Source: Hymenobacter caeli
Lineage (GTDB): Bacteria; Bacteroidota; Bacteroidia; Cytophagales; Hymenobacteraceae
Direction of reading: 5' to 3'
Length of the DNA stretch: 64,000 bases
NCBI RefSeq assembly: GCF_013294115.1
Contig: NZ_JABSNP010000003.1
Span: 248,001-312,000, forward strand
Positions within the stretch are counted from its first letter, which is position 1; each line of letters starts with the position of its first letter. A model generated the notes under the pieces. The model ran no database searches and had not been told where the DNA came from. It worked only from the letters and a program-made list of their open reading frames with translations. The translations under genes were made by a program, and so were the position numbers. Below are positions 1 through 8,719 of the stretch, piece after piece.

Positions 1-2
1 AG

Positions 3-1757
3 GTGTATTTCAACGCGGATGTGACGACCTCCAACGGAACGAGTGTTCTTATTTCGGACGACAATAACAGCAAATACTACACTGCCCAATTTACTACCAC
101 CGGCAGTCCGATTGCTTCCACCACCTGGATAAGCACCACTAGTAACAACTGGCTGGATGCTGCTAACTGGAGCAATGGGGTGCCAAACCGCAACACCAGC
201 GCCATTATTCCGGCTAAGGACGAAACCAATCCGACTACCAGCACACCGATTCTGGATAGCCCCACCGCGTTGTACGAGGTGCAGAACCTGACCCTCAACG
301 GAGCTAATAACTCGACCCGGGCGCTGGTGCGCGTGGGCCCCGTAACCGCTACCGGCAACCAGCCCGTGGGCGCCACGCTACGCATCTACGGCGACTTAAA
401 TAACACCGCTGGTGGGCTGCTAGCGGGCAACAGTGGCAGCAACGGAATTGCTAACCCACAGACGAACTCCACGGTGGTATTCGCTGGCGACGCCCAAACG
501 GCCAGCAACGTCAACGGAGTCAATACGCTCACTGGGGGCAACCAAAAAATATTCGGAAATACCATTATCACTGACATTCGCATCGAAGGAACAGGGGTAA
601 AAGCCGTTTACAACTCGCTGAATGCACCCAACACGTTCGTCTTTGCTTCGGGTATTAATGCAATTGTACGCACCGTGTTGGCCGACGGTAGCCTGAATAC
701 TTCCCAGACCTCTATTGTGGACTTGAAAGATTCTGGTATCCTCTCCGGCGAAACAAATACCGCTTACATCGAAGGTAGTACGAAAGCGGACCGCCCACTA
801 CAGGCCAACATCAAGCAGACGTTTGGCAACATCGGCATTGACATTACGCCCAACCGCGACATCCCAACCCCTAATGTTTCAATTACCCGCACCGTGGGCG
901 ACCCGTTCACCGGGCCAGTGGGCACGAGCGCCAAAGGCATTAAGCGCCAGTATGGGGTGACGGGCGATGTGAATAACAACACGACGTCGGACGTGGTGTT
1001 CCACTACCTCAACTCGGCTAACGAGCTGAACGGTAACCCGGAGCCCAACCTGGTCATGTTCCGCACGGCCAACAACGCCGTGCCGTTCGTGCCCCTGGGC
1101 GGCACCGTGGATTTGACTAACCACACGGTTACGATTCTATCTTACAGCGGCCCCATCAACACCGTCACCCTGGGCGACAAGAACAACCCGCTGCCCGTTA
1201 CGCTGACCAGCTTTGCCGCCGTGCGCAAAAACAGCAGCGTGCTCGTGACCTGGGCCACGGCCACGGAAACCAACAACAAGGGATTCTACGTGCAGGAGTC
1301 GGCCGACGGCATTACCTTCCACACCGTGGGCTTCGTGGCCAGCCAAGCTACCAACAGCACCAAGGCTTTGCAGTACAGCTTCACCGACGCGGAAACCACC
1401 GCCGCTGGTACCCGCTATTACCGCCTCCAGCAGATGGACCTGGACGGCAAGGTGGCCTACTTCGGCCCCCGCGCGGTGCAGATGGACGGCACCATCGCCG
1501 CCAACCCGGCCACGGCCTACCCCAACCCGTTCACCGGCAGCCTGAGCCTGGAGTTAGTGAGCCCGTCGGCCGGCCCGGCCCTGGTGCGCATCAGCGACCT
1601 GACCGGCCGCACCGTGCGGGAGCAAGCGTTTTCCGCCCTCGCCGGCACCAGTACCCTGGCCCTGGACGGCGTGAGTGACCTGAAAAGCGGCATTTACGTG
1701 CTGCATTTCGTTGCGCCCACGGGCAAAACCACCAACCTGAAAGTGGTGAAGCAATAA
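3..1757 (+). CDS. T9SS type A sorting-domain protein (5' truncated)
   Basis: C-terminal part of a large secreted or surface protein. The frame is open at the window edge, so the GTG first codon is not a true start. The N-terminal ~380 residues are Asn/Thr/Ser-rich and resemble beta-helix or adhesin-like exoproteins, with no enzyme motif seen. From about residue 395 (starting PLPVTLTSFAA) there is the linker and beta-sandwich that commonly precedes a Por secretion signal, with FYVQESADG and YYRLQQMDLDG. The last ~80 residues, starting AYPNPFTG and ending SGIYVLHF...LKVVKQ, are a type A T9SS C-terminal sorting domain. In this family the domain directs export across the outer membrane and is then cleaved. 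Function of the passenger is unknown. Confidence 0.85.
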   Translation: MYFNADVTTSNGTSVLISDDNNSKYYTAQFTTTGSPIASTTWISTTSNNWLDAANWSNGVPNRNTSAIIPAKDETNPTTSTPILDSPTALYEVQNLTLNGANNSTRALVRVGPVTATGNQPVGATLRIYGDLNNTAGGLLAGNSGSNGIANPQTNSTVVFAGDAQTASNVNGVNTLTGGNQKIFGNTIITDIRIEGTGVKAVYNSLNAPNTFVFASGINAIVRTVLADGSLNTSQTSIVDLKDSGILSGETNTAYIEGSTKADRPLQANIKQTFGNIGIDITPNRDIPTPNVSITRTVGDPFTGPVGTSAKGIKRQYGVTGDVNNNTTSDVVFHYLNSANELNGNPEPNLVMFRTANNAVPFVPLGGTVDLTNHTVTILSYSGPINTVTLGDKNNPLPVTLTSFAAVRKNSSVLVTWATATETNNKGFYVQESADGITFHTVGFVASQATNSTKALQYSFTDAETTAAGTRYYRLQQMDLDGKVAYFGPRAVQMDGTIAANPATAYPNPFTGSLSLELVSPSAGPALVRISDLTGRTVREQAFSALAGTSTLALDGVSDLKSGIYVLHFVAPTGKTTNLKVVKQ

Positions 1758-1773
1758 GCTTCTTTCAAACCAA

Positions 1774-1807
1774 AAAAAGCCGCTCCCTGCAAAGGGAGCG
1801 GCTTTTT
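1774..1807. terminator. Bidirectional intrinsic terminator
   Basis: A 14-bp stem (arms 1774-1787 and 1794-1807, core GCCGCTCCC/GGGAGCGGC) with a 6-nt loop. It is flanked by A's on one side and T's on the other, so it can stop both the T9SS gene and the convergent minus-strand ComA-like gene. Confidence 0.9.
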
Positions 1808-1825
1808 GCATTGTAGCCTCCGGCT

Positions 1826-2656
1826 TTAGCCGCGCGGCATGGACGTGCCGGGCTTGCCCGTTTTGGCCACGGGGCGGAACATGGGGTCCACGGCGTCCAT
1901 GTCGAGGAAATGGGTGAAGGTGTCGCCGCGCAGGCCCAGGCGGATGGTTTCGAGGCTCACGATTTCGTTGGGCGCAATGTTGCCCAGGTTCACGTTGGCC
2001 CCGAGCAGCTTGATGAACCACACCTGCTGGGCTTTCTGGGGGGCCTCCCAGATAATTTTCTCGCCCGGGATTTTGGTCAGGATTTCCTCCACCAGGCCCG
2101 AGCGCACCTCGCCGGTGCTGCGGAACAAGCCCACGTTGCCGCCCTCGCGGGCCTCGCCGATAACCTTAACGGCTCCGGCGGCCAGCTCGGCCTCCATCTG
2201 CGAAATCCACTTGTAGGGCGGGATAATTTTCTCCGCATCCTTGCTGCCTACCTCGCTCAGCACCCGTACCGACTGGCTCAGCTCGCGGATGTACTCGCAC
2301 TTACGGTCGTGGTCGAGGTCGAGGCTGCCGTCCGACACCTCAGCGTATTCCATGCCGTACTGGTCGAGCAGGCGGCGGTAATCGTCGAACTGGTTGCGGA
2401 TGATGAAGGCCTCGAACAGCGTGCCCCCGAAGTACACCGGGATGTCGGCCGCCCGGTAAATTTCCAGCTTGCGCTTGAGGTTGGGCACCACGTAGGACGT
2501 GGCCCAGCCCAGCTTCACCACGTCGGTGCAGGCGGCCCCCACTTCCAGGAAATCCTCCACCTCGCGCAGGCTCAAGCCCTTGTCCATCACCATGGTGTAG
2601 CCTTGCTCGCGGGGCTTGGCGGTGCGTTCGGGAAGTTGGTTCAGCGAATAGTTCAT
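1826..2656 (-). CDS. ComA-like phosphosulfolactate synthase family protein
   Basis: Resembles the ComA family of (2R)-phospho-3-sulfolactate synthases, TIM-barrel enzymes that add sulfite to phosphoenolpyruvate. Supporting motifs are KLGWATSYV, IPVYFGGTLFEAF, VSDGSLDLDH, GEAREGGNVGLF and the C-terminal NIAPNEIVSLETIRLGLRGD, over 276 residues, close to family length. The start chosen is the ATG at 2656 (MNYSLNQLPER); an upstream TTG would add ten residues of no family character. In archaea ComA belongs to coenzyme M synthesis. No other coenzyme M gene is visible here, so the product could feed sulfonate metabolism or the protein may have another role. A terminator separates it from the upstream TPR gene, so it is probably transcribed alone. 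Confidence 0.8.
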   Translation of the reverse strand: MNYSLNQLPERTAKPREQGYTMVMDKGLSLREVEDFLEVGAACTDVVKLGWATSYVVPNLKRKLEIYRAADIPVYFGGTLFEAFIIRNQFDDYRRLLDQYGMEYAEVSDGSLDLDHDRKCEYIRELSQSVRVLSEVGSKDAEKIIPPYKWISQMEAELAAGAVKVIGEAREGGNVGLFRSTGEVRSGLVEEILTKIPGEKIIWEAPQKAQQVWFIKLLGANVNLGNIAPNEIVSLETIRLGLRGDTFTHFLDMDAVDPMFRPVAKTGKPGTSMPRG

Positions 2657-2703
2657 GGGCAAAAAAAGCGTTGCGTTGGCCCGCAAGCACGGCAGTTAAC
2701 AAT

Positions 2704-2733
2704 AAAAAAGCCTGCCCGCCCCGGAGGGCAGGC
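2704..2733 (-). terminator. Intrinsic terminator of the TPR gene
   Basis: Read on the minus strand: an 8-bp GC stem (GCCTGCCC/GGGCAGGC, plus-strand positions 2710-2717 and 2726-2733) followed by six T's. It lies just past the TPR stop codon and upstream of the ComA-like gene. Confidence 0.85.
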
Positions 2734-2765
2734 AGGCGCAAAATTAACCCTAAAACGGCCCCGGC

Positions 2766-4169
2766 CTACGAGCGGTGCTGGTCGATGAGGCGCAGCAACG
2801 CCGGCTGGCGGCGCAGCTCCGGGAAGTAGTCGAACAGCAGCGTGTGCTGGTCGTAATTCAGGGCCAGGGCGGTTTCAAGGGCCTGGTAGGCTTCCTTCAA
2901 CCGGCCATCCGATAGCAGGTAGGCGCAGCGCATGTAGTGGAAATGGGCCTCGTGGGGGTGCAGCTCCACGGCGTGCTGCACCAGCTCGGCCGCTTCGGCG
3001 AAGTGGCCCTGCTCGTACAGAATGGCGCTCCAGTTTACCCAGCCCTGGGCTTCCTCGGGCGCTACCTCGGTGGCTTTCTCGTAGGCTTCGAGGGCGCTTA
3101 CCACGTTGCCCACCTGGTTTTCGGCCGCGCCCAGCGCCGCCCAGTACTCGCCGCTGTCGGCGTACAGCTCGGTGGCTTTGCGGAAGAAATGGATGGCTTC
3201 CATCCACCGCTCCTGCTCCTGCATTAGCACGCCCTGGCCAAACCAGGCTTCGTCCATCTCGGGGTTCAGCTCCAGGGCTTGGCGGTAGTAGCGGCGGGCG
3301 GCGTCCCACTCGCGCAGCTTCTCGTAGCACTCGCCGATGTTGCACAGGGCCTCGTCGGTGGGCTCGCCGGGGGGGTAGCTCAGCTCAAATTCGCCGATGG
3401 CCTTGCTGAACTGCTCCTGGCACACAAACGTGTCGGCCAGCCAGTGGTGGGCGTCGTAAAAATCGGCGCTGATAACGATGGCGTAGTCAAACGCCTCGGC
3501 AGCCTTGGTAAATTCTTCGCGCCGGTACCAATACTGGCCCAGGTTATACCAGGCCACGGCCGAGTACGGGTCGTCGTCGGTGAAGCGCTGGAAAAAATCT
3601 TCGTGGGCCTCCAGGCGGTCGCTGATTTCCAGGCAGTGCAGCAGCTCCTGCACGCCGGTCTCGTTGTCGGGGTTCAGGCGCAGGCTTTGCTTGTAGTGCT
3701 TGGCCGCGCTTTTAAATTTTTGCCAGCTTTGGAACGCCAGGCCCAGGTTGAAGTGGATGTCGTCGCGCTCGGGCTCCTGCTCCAGGCCGGCCAGGAAGAA
3801 GGCCACGGCCTCGGCAAACTGCCCGCGCTGGGTGCTGATGATGCCCCGCGTCACGGCCACGTCGGCGTTGGTGGGGTCGATGGTGGCCACGTGGTCAATC
3901 TGGCGCTCGGCCTCGGTGTAATCGCCGCGCATGGCCGTCACCTGGGCGCGGTCAATAAGCACTTCCGTCGAGAAGGGGTACTGGCCCAGGGCGGCGTCAC
4001 AGGCCTGCAGCGCCTGCTCAAAGCGGGCGCTCGTTACGTAGTGGTCAATGATTAATTCAAAATCCTCCAAGTCGAAGAAAACGGGCTCCTGGCGGGCCTG
4101 CATCTGCTCGAAGCGCCGAACGGTGTCAAGCACGGCCCGGTGGTTTTCATAATGTTCGTTCATTCGCAT
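2766..4169 (-). CDS. Tetratricopeptide-repeat protein
   Basis: A 467-residue protein built almost wholly of TPR units, for example WYNLGQYWYRREEFTKAAEA, CNIGECYEKLREWDAARRYY and WAALGAAENQVGNVVSALEA, roughly ten to twelve 34-residue helical pairs. No signal peptide, membrane segment or catalytic domain is seen, so it is probably a cytoplasmic scaffold; its partner is unknown. The start is taken at ATG 4169; an ATG two codons later (4163) is equally possible, and the 34 codons upstream are Pro/Ala-rich and look non-coding. It ends in its own terminator. The 172 bp between it and the epimerase gene upstream show no recognisable feature. Confidence 0.8.
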   Translation of the reverse strand: MRMNEHYENHRAVLDTVRRFEQMQARQEPVFFDLEDFELIIDHYVTSARFEQALQACDAALGQYPFSTEVLIDRAQVTAMRGDYTEAERQIDHVATIDPTNADVAVTRGIISTQRGQFAEAVAFFLAGLEQEPERDDIHFNLGLAFQSWQKFKSAAKHYKQSLRLNPDNETGVQELLHCLEISDRLEAHEDFFQRFTDDDPYSAVAWYNLGQYWYRREEFTKAAEAFDYAIVISADFYDAHHWLADTFVCQEQFSKAIGEFELSYPPGEPTDEALCNIGECYEKLREWDAARRYYRQALELNPEMDEAWFGQGVLMQEQERWMEAIHFFRKATELYADSGEYWAALGAAENQVGNVVSALEAYEKATEVAPEEAQGWVNWSAILYEQGHFAEAAELVQHAVELHPHEAHFHYMRCAYLLSDGRLKEAYQALETALALNYDQHTLLFDYFPELRRQPALLRLIDQHRS

Positions 4170-4341
4170 ACTGTCGCCGCTAATGCCGGGGCTGGTACGA
4201 GCCGGCCCGGCCGTCGGGGCCGGGCGCGGTGCAGCCGGTAGGCCCCGGATGTTAACCAATATTACTAACAATAATCTCCGAAATCCGTGCGATTAACGTA
4301 AAAACTACCTGCGGCGGACATGGCCCTAGCGCATCAGCAAG

Positions 4342-5343
4342 CTACGCCGTAGCCGCCGGATTCGCTAATGCCGCCGCGCACCACGCAATGGTATCGGCCA
4401 ACGGCCTGAAAGCTAGCCCGGTGGTGTGCTGCACCCGGGTGCTGACGTACTCCACCGGGCGGCGGCCCGCCCGGGCCGTATCGCGCGTGATGAGCGGCCG
4501 GGCCCCCGTCAGTACCGCCCGCACGTGCTCGAAGCGCCAGATGGCTTCTGCTGCCCAGTCGGGCACGGCCACCGTGGGCGGCCGCCGCCCCAGCGCCGCC
4601 GCCGCCTGCCGGAAAAATTCGGCCAGGGGCAGGGCCCCGGCGCTCAGGATAAAGCGCTGGTCGCGCACGGTGGGCTGGTCCAAGGCCAGGGCCAGCAGCT
4701 GGGCCGCCACGTCGCGCACGTCCACGAAGTTGAGCAGGCCCTGGGTGTAAAAGCGGTGCTGCTCGTGGGCGTAGCGCAGCAGCCGCGTGCTGCTGCGGTG
4801 CCAGTCGCCGGGCCCCAGCACCACCGACGGGTTCACGATGACCGTGGATAGGCCTTCGGCCGCGCCGCGCCACACTTCCAGCTCGCCCAAATACTTGCTG
4901 GCGGCGTAGGCGGGGTGGGCCGCGCCCAAGTCCCAGGTCGCTGCCTCGGTTACCGCCCGGGGCCCCCCGGCCGCGGCGCTCGGGGGCCCCGGGCCCCCGA
5001 GCGCCGCCACCGACGACACGTGCGCCAGCCGGATGCCCGGCCGGTCCAGGCAGGCATCGACCACGGCGGCCGTGCCCTCCACGTTAATTTGCTGGAGCAG
5101 GTTCACGTCCTGCGGCGCGTACGACACCAGGCCCGCACAATGGAACACGTGCGTGACGTCGGGCGTGAGGGCCGCCCGCAGCAGGTCGGTGTCGAGCAGG
5201 TCGCCGGCCAGCCACTCCACCCCGGGGGCGGCCCCGGCCGGCACCGGGCCCCGGTGCAGGGCCCGCACGGCCACGCCCCGGGCCCGCAGCGCCCGCAGCA
5301 AAAACGACCCCACCAGCCCCGTGCCCCCCGTAACAAAAACCAT
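4342..5343 (-). CDS. NAD(P)-dependent epimerase/dehydratase family protein
   Basis: Extended short-chain dehydrogenase of 333 residues. The N-terminus has a Rossmann motif, VTGGTGLVGSFLL (residues 4-16). Further on are DVTHVFHCAGLVSY, the serine region VSSVAALG and the catalytic YAASK motif. Substrate cannot be read from sequence; relatives act on nucleotide sugars, dihydroflavonols or sterols. The ATG at 5343 lies four bases after the stop of the phosphatase gene upstream, so it is the last gene of the exopolysaccharide operon; a sugar substrate is therefore plausible but inferred. The 52 codons in frame upstream of this ATG overlap the phosphatase gene and lack family character. Confidence 0.82.
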   Translation of the reverse strand: MVFVTGGTGLVGSFLLRALRARGVAVRALHRGPVPAGAAPGVEWLAGDLLDTDLLRAALTPDVTHVFHCAGLVSYAPQDVNLLQQINVEGTAAVVDACLDRPGIRLAHVSSVAALGGPGPPSAAAGGPRAVTEAATWDLGAAHPAYAASKYLGELEVWRGAAEGLSTVIVNPSVVLGPGDWHRSSTRLLRYAHEQHRFYTQGLLNFVDVRDVAAQLLALALDQPTVRDQRFILSAGALPLAEFFRQAAAALGRRPPTVAVPDWAAEAIWRFEHVRAVLTGARPLITRDTARAGRRPVEYVSTRVQHTTGLAFRPLADTIAWCAAALANPAATA

Positions 5344-5347
5344 CAAA

Positions 5348-6130
5348 TCAGAGCGTTTGGTTGAGGAGGGGCAAGTCCAGCAGCTTGCGGAAATATGGCG
5401 TAGCCAGGGTTTTGCGGCCCAGCGTGGCGGTGTGGCGCAGGTGGTGGGTGTCGGTGCCCACAAAATCAACCAAATGCGCGTCGATGAGCTGCTCAGCAAT
5501 TTTTTGGGCGGCGGGCGAATAGTAGCCGGCCAGCGAATTCAGGTTGATTTGCAGCAGCACGCCGTAGTCGAGGCGCAGCTTCTCGATGTCGGCAAACCGG
5601 CCGTGGAGGTAGGTGTAGCGCTCGGGGTGGGCCAGCACCGGCCGGTAACCCTGGGCCTTCATCTCAAAAATGATTTCGAACAAGTTGAGGGGCTCGTTCA
5701 GGTACGAAGTTTCAAACAGCAGGTAGCGTTGGGCCCCGCCAAAGGTCAGCATTTCGGTGCCGTCTTCTAGCTTCCGGCCCAGGAACTCGTCGAGGTAGTA
5801 CTCGGCCGCGCATTCCAGGGCCACGTCGCCCAGGCCGGCGGCGGCGGCGGCTTCGCGCAGCAGTGCCAAGGCCGCCCGGATGGTCTCGGGCGTGTTTTTG
5901 TAAAAGTCGCCCATGATGTGGGGCGTCATCACGAGCCGCCGGAAGCCCAGCGTGCGCAGCTCGCGCAGCAGCGCCAGCGAATCGCCGAGGGTGGCTGCGC
6001 CGTCATCGAGGCCCGGCAGCAGGTGCGAGTGCATGTCGCTACCCAGCGCGGCCAGGGCCCCCGCCAACGCGGGAACCTCCGCGGCGGGGGCGGCCGGGCC
6101 ACTGAAAAGCCGTTGCCAGAAAGTACTCAT
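5348..6130 (-). CDS. PHP-type protein-tyrosine phosphatase (CpsB/YwqE-like)
   Basis: Predicted metal-dependent phosphotyrosine phosphatase that would dephosphorylate the autokinase encoded just upstream. PHP-family metal ligands are visible in DMHSHLLPGLDDG (residues 32-44), VMTPHIMGDF, LAHPERYTYL and FVGTDTHHLRH; length is 260 residues, typical of CpsB/YwqE. The ATG at 6130 is preferred to a TTG three codons upstream. It follows the kinase stop by 17 bp, and kinase plus phosphatase is the standard pair controlling exopolysaccharide chain length and export in other bacteria. Confidence 0.9.
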   Translation of the reverse strand: MSTFWQRLFSGPAAPAAEVPALAGALAALGSDMHSHLLPGLDDGAATLGDSLALLRELRTLGFRRLVMTPHIMGDFYKNTPETIRAALALLREAAAAAGLGDVALECAAEYYLDEFLGRKLEDGTEMLTFGGAQRYLLFETSYLNEPLNLFEIIFEMKAQGYRPVLAHPERYTYLHGRFADIEKLRLDYGVLLQINLNSLAGYYSPAAQKIAEQLIDAHLVDFVGTDTHHLRHTATLGRKTLATPYFRKLLDLPLLNQTL

Positions 6131-6147
6131 CAAATGCAAAAGGGAAC

Positions 6148-8640
6148 TTACTTAAACAGGCGCCCTATTTTTTGCGCCAGCGTGGGCGGGGCAGCAGGGT
6201 CTTCGTAATAGCCCTGGCCGTACCCGCCGCCGTAGCCGTAGCCGTAGCCGTACCCGTACCCGTAGGCTCCTTTCGACTGCGCGTCGTTGAGGACGGTGCA
6301 CATCCGGGTGAGGTTATTGGTGCGCATCAGGCGGTTCATGTTTTTAACAAACGCCTTGCGGGAATAGTCGGCCCGCACGATGTAAATCGGAATGTCGGCC
6401 TTGCGCATAATCAGGATGCCATCGGTAACAAGCCCCACCGGGGGTGTGTCGATGATGACCACGTCGTAGCTTTCGTACAGCTCAGCCAGCATTTGATCGA
6501 ACCGAGGACTGAGAATCAGCTCCGACGGGTTGGGCGGCGTGGGCCCCGCCGAAATGAATTGTAAGGCCTCGATCGAGGTGCGCTGGATGCACTCTTGCAC
6601 CGAATGCCGGTCGATGAGGATGGTGCTGATGCCCTTGATGTTTTCGGCCCCAAAGGCCAAATTTACCTTGGGTTTGCGCATATCCAGGTCCAGCACAATC
6701 ACGCGCTGGCCCGACATGGCGATGATGCCCGCCAGGTTCACCGTAACGAACGTTTTGCCCTCCCCAGAGATGGTGGACGTCACCGAAATGAGCCGCTTCT
6801 TTTTGGCCGAGCTGATGAAGTCCAGGTTGGTTCGGATGGAGCGAATGGCTTCGGAAATGGCCGATTTGGGGTTATCGTTCACCACCAAACGCGACACCTC
6901 CATCTTCTCTTTGTCGTAAGTCGGAATCACGCCCAGCACCGCGGCAGTGGTGCTGCGCTCCAACTCGCGGGTAGAGGTAATGGTATTGTGCATCAGGTAG
7001 CGCACGGCAACCAGGCCCAGCCCCATGAACAACCCACCGGCTAGCCCGATGGCGTACACGATGAGGCGCACCGGCGAAATGGGCGACTGGGGCTCCGACG
7101 CGGGAAACAGAATCTGAAAGTCGGCGGTGGTGCCGGCCTTCTGGATGTTGAAGTCTACCTTCTTTCCCATCAGCATGGTGTAGGTGCCTTCGGCCAAGGC
7201 CAGCGGGCGCTGCAAACGGGCTTGCTCGGTGGCGCGGCTGGGCAAATCCTGCTGCTTGGCCGCCAGCACGCCCTGCTGTTTTTCGAGCAAGGCAATTTTC
7301 TTTTGGAGGGCCCGGCGGGCCTGCCCCAGCTGGCGGTCGACGCTGCCCAATATGTAGGTCAGCCGGGCGTCGCGCTGCTGCACGGCCTCCGTGGTGGGCT
7401 TGTAAGAACGGCTCAGCCGCTCCTGCTCCCACTGCAAGTCGTTGAGTTGGTTTAGCAACTGGCTCAGAATGGGGTCGTTGATGTCGCCGAGGCCCGGAAT
7501 GCTTTCTTCCACGGTTTCATCCTGGCTGCGCGTTAGGTGGCTTTGCCGAACCATCCGCGCCACGTCGTTTAATACGTCGCTGTTTTGACTTAGCTTCAAT
7601 TGCTGCTCGTCCAGGGCTTCGGCCTTCGCGGCGCTGGAGGCCACTTCCGACTTCACGTCGTAAGTCTTGGTTTTTTCCACGAAGCCCTGGTAACGGTTTT
7701 CGGCCCGCTTCAAATTGTCGTAGTTCACGTCGAGTTGCTGGTCGAGGTAGTGCAGCGTCCGGGCGGTAGTTTCCTGCTCGCGCAACACCTTGGCCCGCTG
7801 GTACACGGTATCTACTTTGTTGACGATACGCCGGGCTTTACCAGGGCTGTAGTCTGTAAAAGAAATCTGGATAGTGTTGGCGTCCGGACTCATGATGTCG
7901 ACCGCCAGGTTTTTTTCCAAATAGGCGTTTACCGTGCCCTCGTCCTGAATCGTGAAATGGTACTGCGCCTCGCGAGCCGCCGTGCTAAAGTAGCGCGTCG
8001 GTAACACGACCAAGTCCAGCCCAGGCAGCGATACGCGTTGGCCCAACGCGTACTCACCGCTCAAATCTGCGACACTTTTGCAGCTGATGGTATAGCGCGT
8101 AGGACTTGTAAAAGCTAAGCTTATCTTCTGATTATAAACCTCTTTGTCTTTAACCGTGTAGTCGACGTGAAAAGGCGCGATGCCGTACAACTCGCTCTCC
8201 AGCACGGTGCCCTGCACGTAATAGTTCACGTCAAGCCCCAACGAGTCGCGTAGTTGCTTGTAAATAATTTCCGATTTGATGAGCTGTACTTCGCCCGCCA
8301 GCTTACTGGAAGCTCTTGGGGCTTCCGCCGCGGGAAGCTGCCCCCCCAGGCCCACCACCCCGGCTTCGCTGCGTTGGTCAATCTTGAGCACCGATATGGA
8401 TTTGTAGATCGGCTTTGTATAGCGCAGGTACAACCACGCCGCCGTGCCACCCAGGGCAATGAGCAGCAGCAGCCACAGCAAGCTGCGCCGGGCCACCAGG
8501 CCCAGCGTGGACAGGTCCAGTCCGCCGTCGGCTTCCTCGTCGGCCACCCCGCCGGCGGTAGTAGCCACCGGCGGCTCCGTGCCCCCGTCGATGGCGTTGC
8601 GGATGAGGGCCTCCAGCTCCGCATTTTCGTTTACAGCCAT
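6148..8640 (-). CDS. Exopolysaccharide tyrosine autokinase (Wzc-like)
   Basis: An 830-residue inner-membrane polysaccharide co-polymerase fused to a BY-kinase. There is a transmembrane helix near residues 53-72, a large periplasmic Wzz/coiled-coil part, and a second helix near 535-560. The cytoplasmic kinase has Walker A SGEGKT (625-630), Walker A' VIVLDLDMRKP (647-657) and Walker B VVIIDTPP (727-734). A tyrosine cluster at 791-812 is the likely autophosphorylation site. It contains six tandem Tyr-Gly dipeptides encoded by hexanucleotide repeats. In the family, cycles of phosphorylation control polymer length together with the Wza-like exporter and the phosphatase, which flank it here. Confidence 0.93.
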   Translation of the reverse strand: MAVNENAELEALIRNAIDGGTEPPVATTAGGVADEEADGGLDLSTLGLVARRSLLWLLLLIALGGTAAWLYLRYTKPIYKSISVLKIDQRSEAGVVGLGGQLPAAEAPRASSKLAGEVQLIKSEIIYKQLRDSLGLDVNYYVQGTVLESELYGIAPFHVDYTVKDKEVYNQKISLAFTSPTRYTISCKSVADLSGEYALGQRVSLPGLDLVVLPTRYFSTAAREAQYHFTIQDEGTVNAYLEKNLAVDIMSPDANTIQISFTDYSPGKARRIVNKVDTVYQRAKVLREQETTARTLHYLDQQLDVNYDNLKRAENRYQGFVEKTKTYDVKSEVASSAAKAEALDEQQLKLSQNSDVLNDVARMVRQSHLTRSQDETVEESIPGLGDINDPILSQLLNQLNDLQWEQERLSRSYKPTTEAVQQRDARLTYILGSVDRQLGQARRALQKKIALLEKQQGVLAAKQQDLPSRATEQARLQRPLALAEGTYTMLMGKKVDFNIQKAGTTADFQILFPASEPQSPISPVRLIVYAIGLAGGLFMGLGLVAVRYLMHNTITSTRELERSTTAAVLGVIPTYDKEKMEVSRLVVNDNPKSAISEAIRSIRTNLDFISSAKKKRLISVTSTISGEGKTFVTVNLAGIIAMSGQRVIVLDLDMRKPKVNLAFGAENIKGISTILIDRHSVQECIQRTSIEALQFISAGPTPPNPSELILSPRFDQMLAELYESYDVVIIDTPPVGLVTDGILIMRKADIPIYIVRADYSRKAFVKNMNRLMRTNNLTRMCTVLNDAQSKGAYGYGYGYGYGYGGGYGQGYYEDPAAPPTLAQKIGRLFK
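6232..6270. repeat. In-frame hexanucleotide repeat in the kinase tail
   Basis: Six tandem GTAGCC/GTACCC units (plus strand), read on the minus strand as TAC GGC / TAC GGG, encode a run of Tyr-Gly dipeptides in the autokinase C-terminus. Unit length is a multiple of three, so slippage would change the number of tyrosines without breaking the frame. Confidence 0.8.
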
Positions 8641-8719
8641 TGCGATGATTGTTCTAGGATTTAAGTAGAGATAAAGCGAAAGAAATAAAACAGGTGGACA
8701 GGATGTGTTGCGCTGAGTA

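Noticed and set aside
1910-2788. Plus-strand ORF of 292 codons
   Set aside because: Antisense to the ComA-like gene; His/Val/Ala-rich shadow caused by GC-rich codons, no family features.
3279-4055. Plus-strand ORF of 258 codons
   Set aside because: Antisense shadow of the TPR gene, whose repeats are unmistakable.
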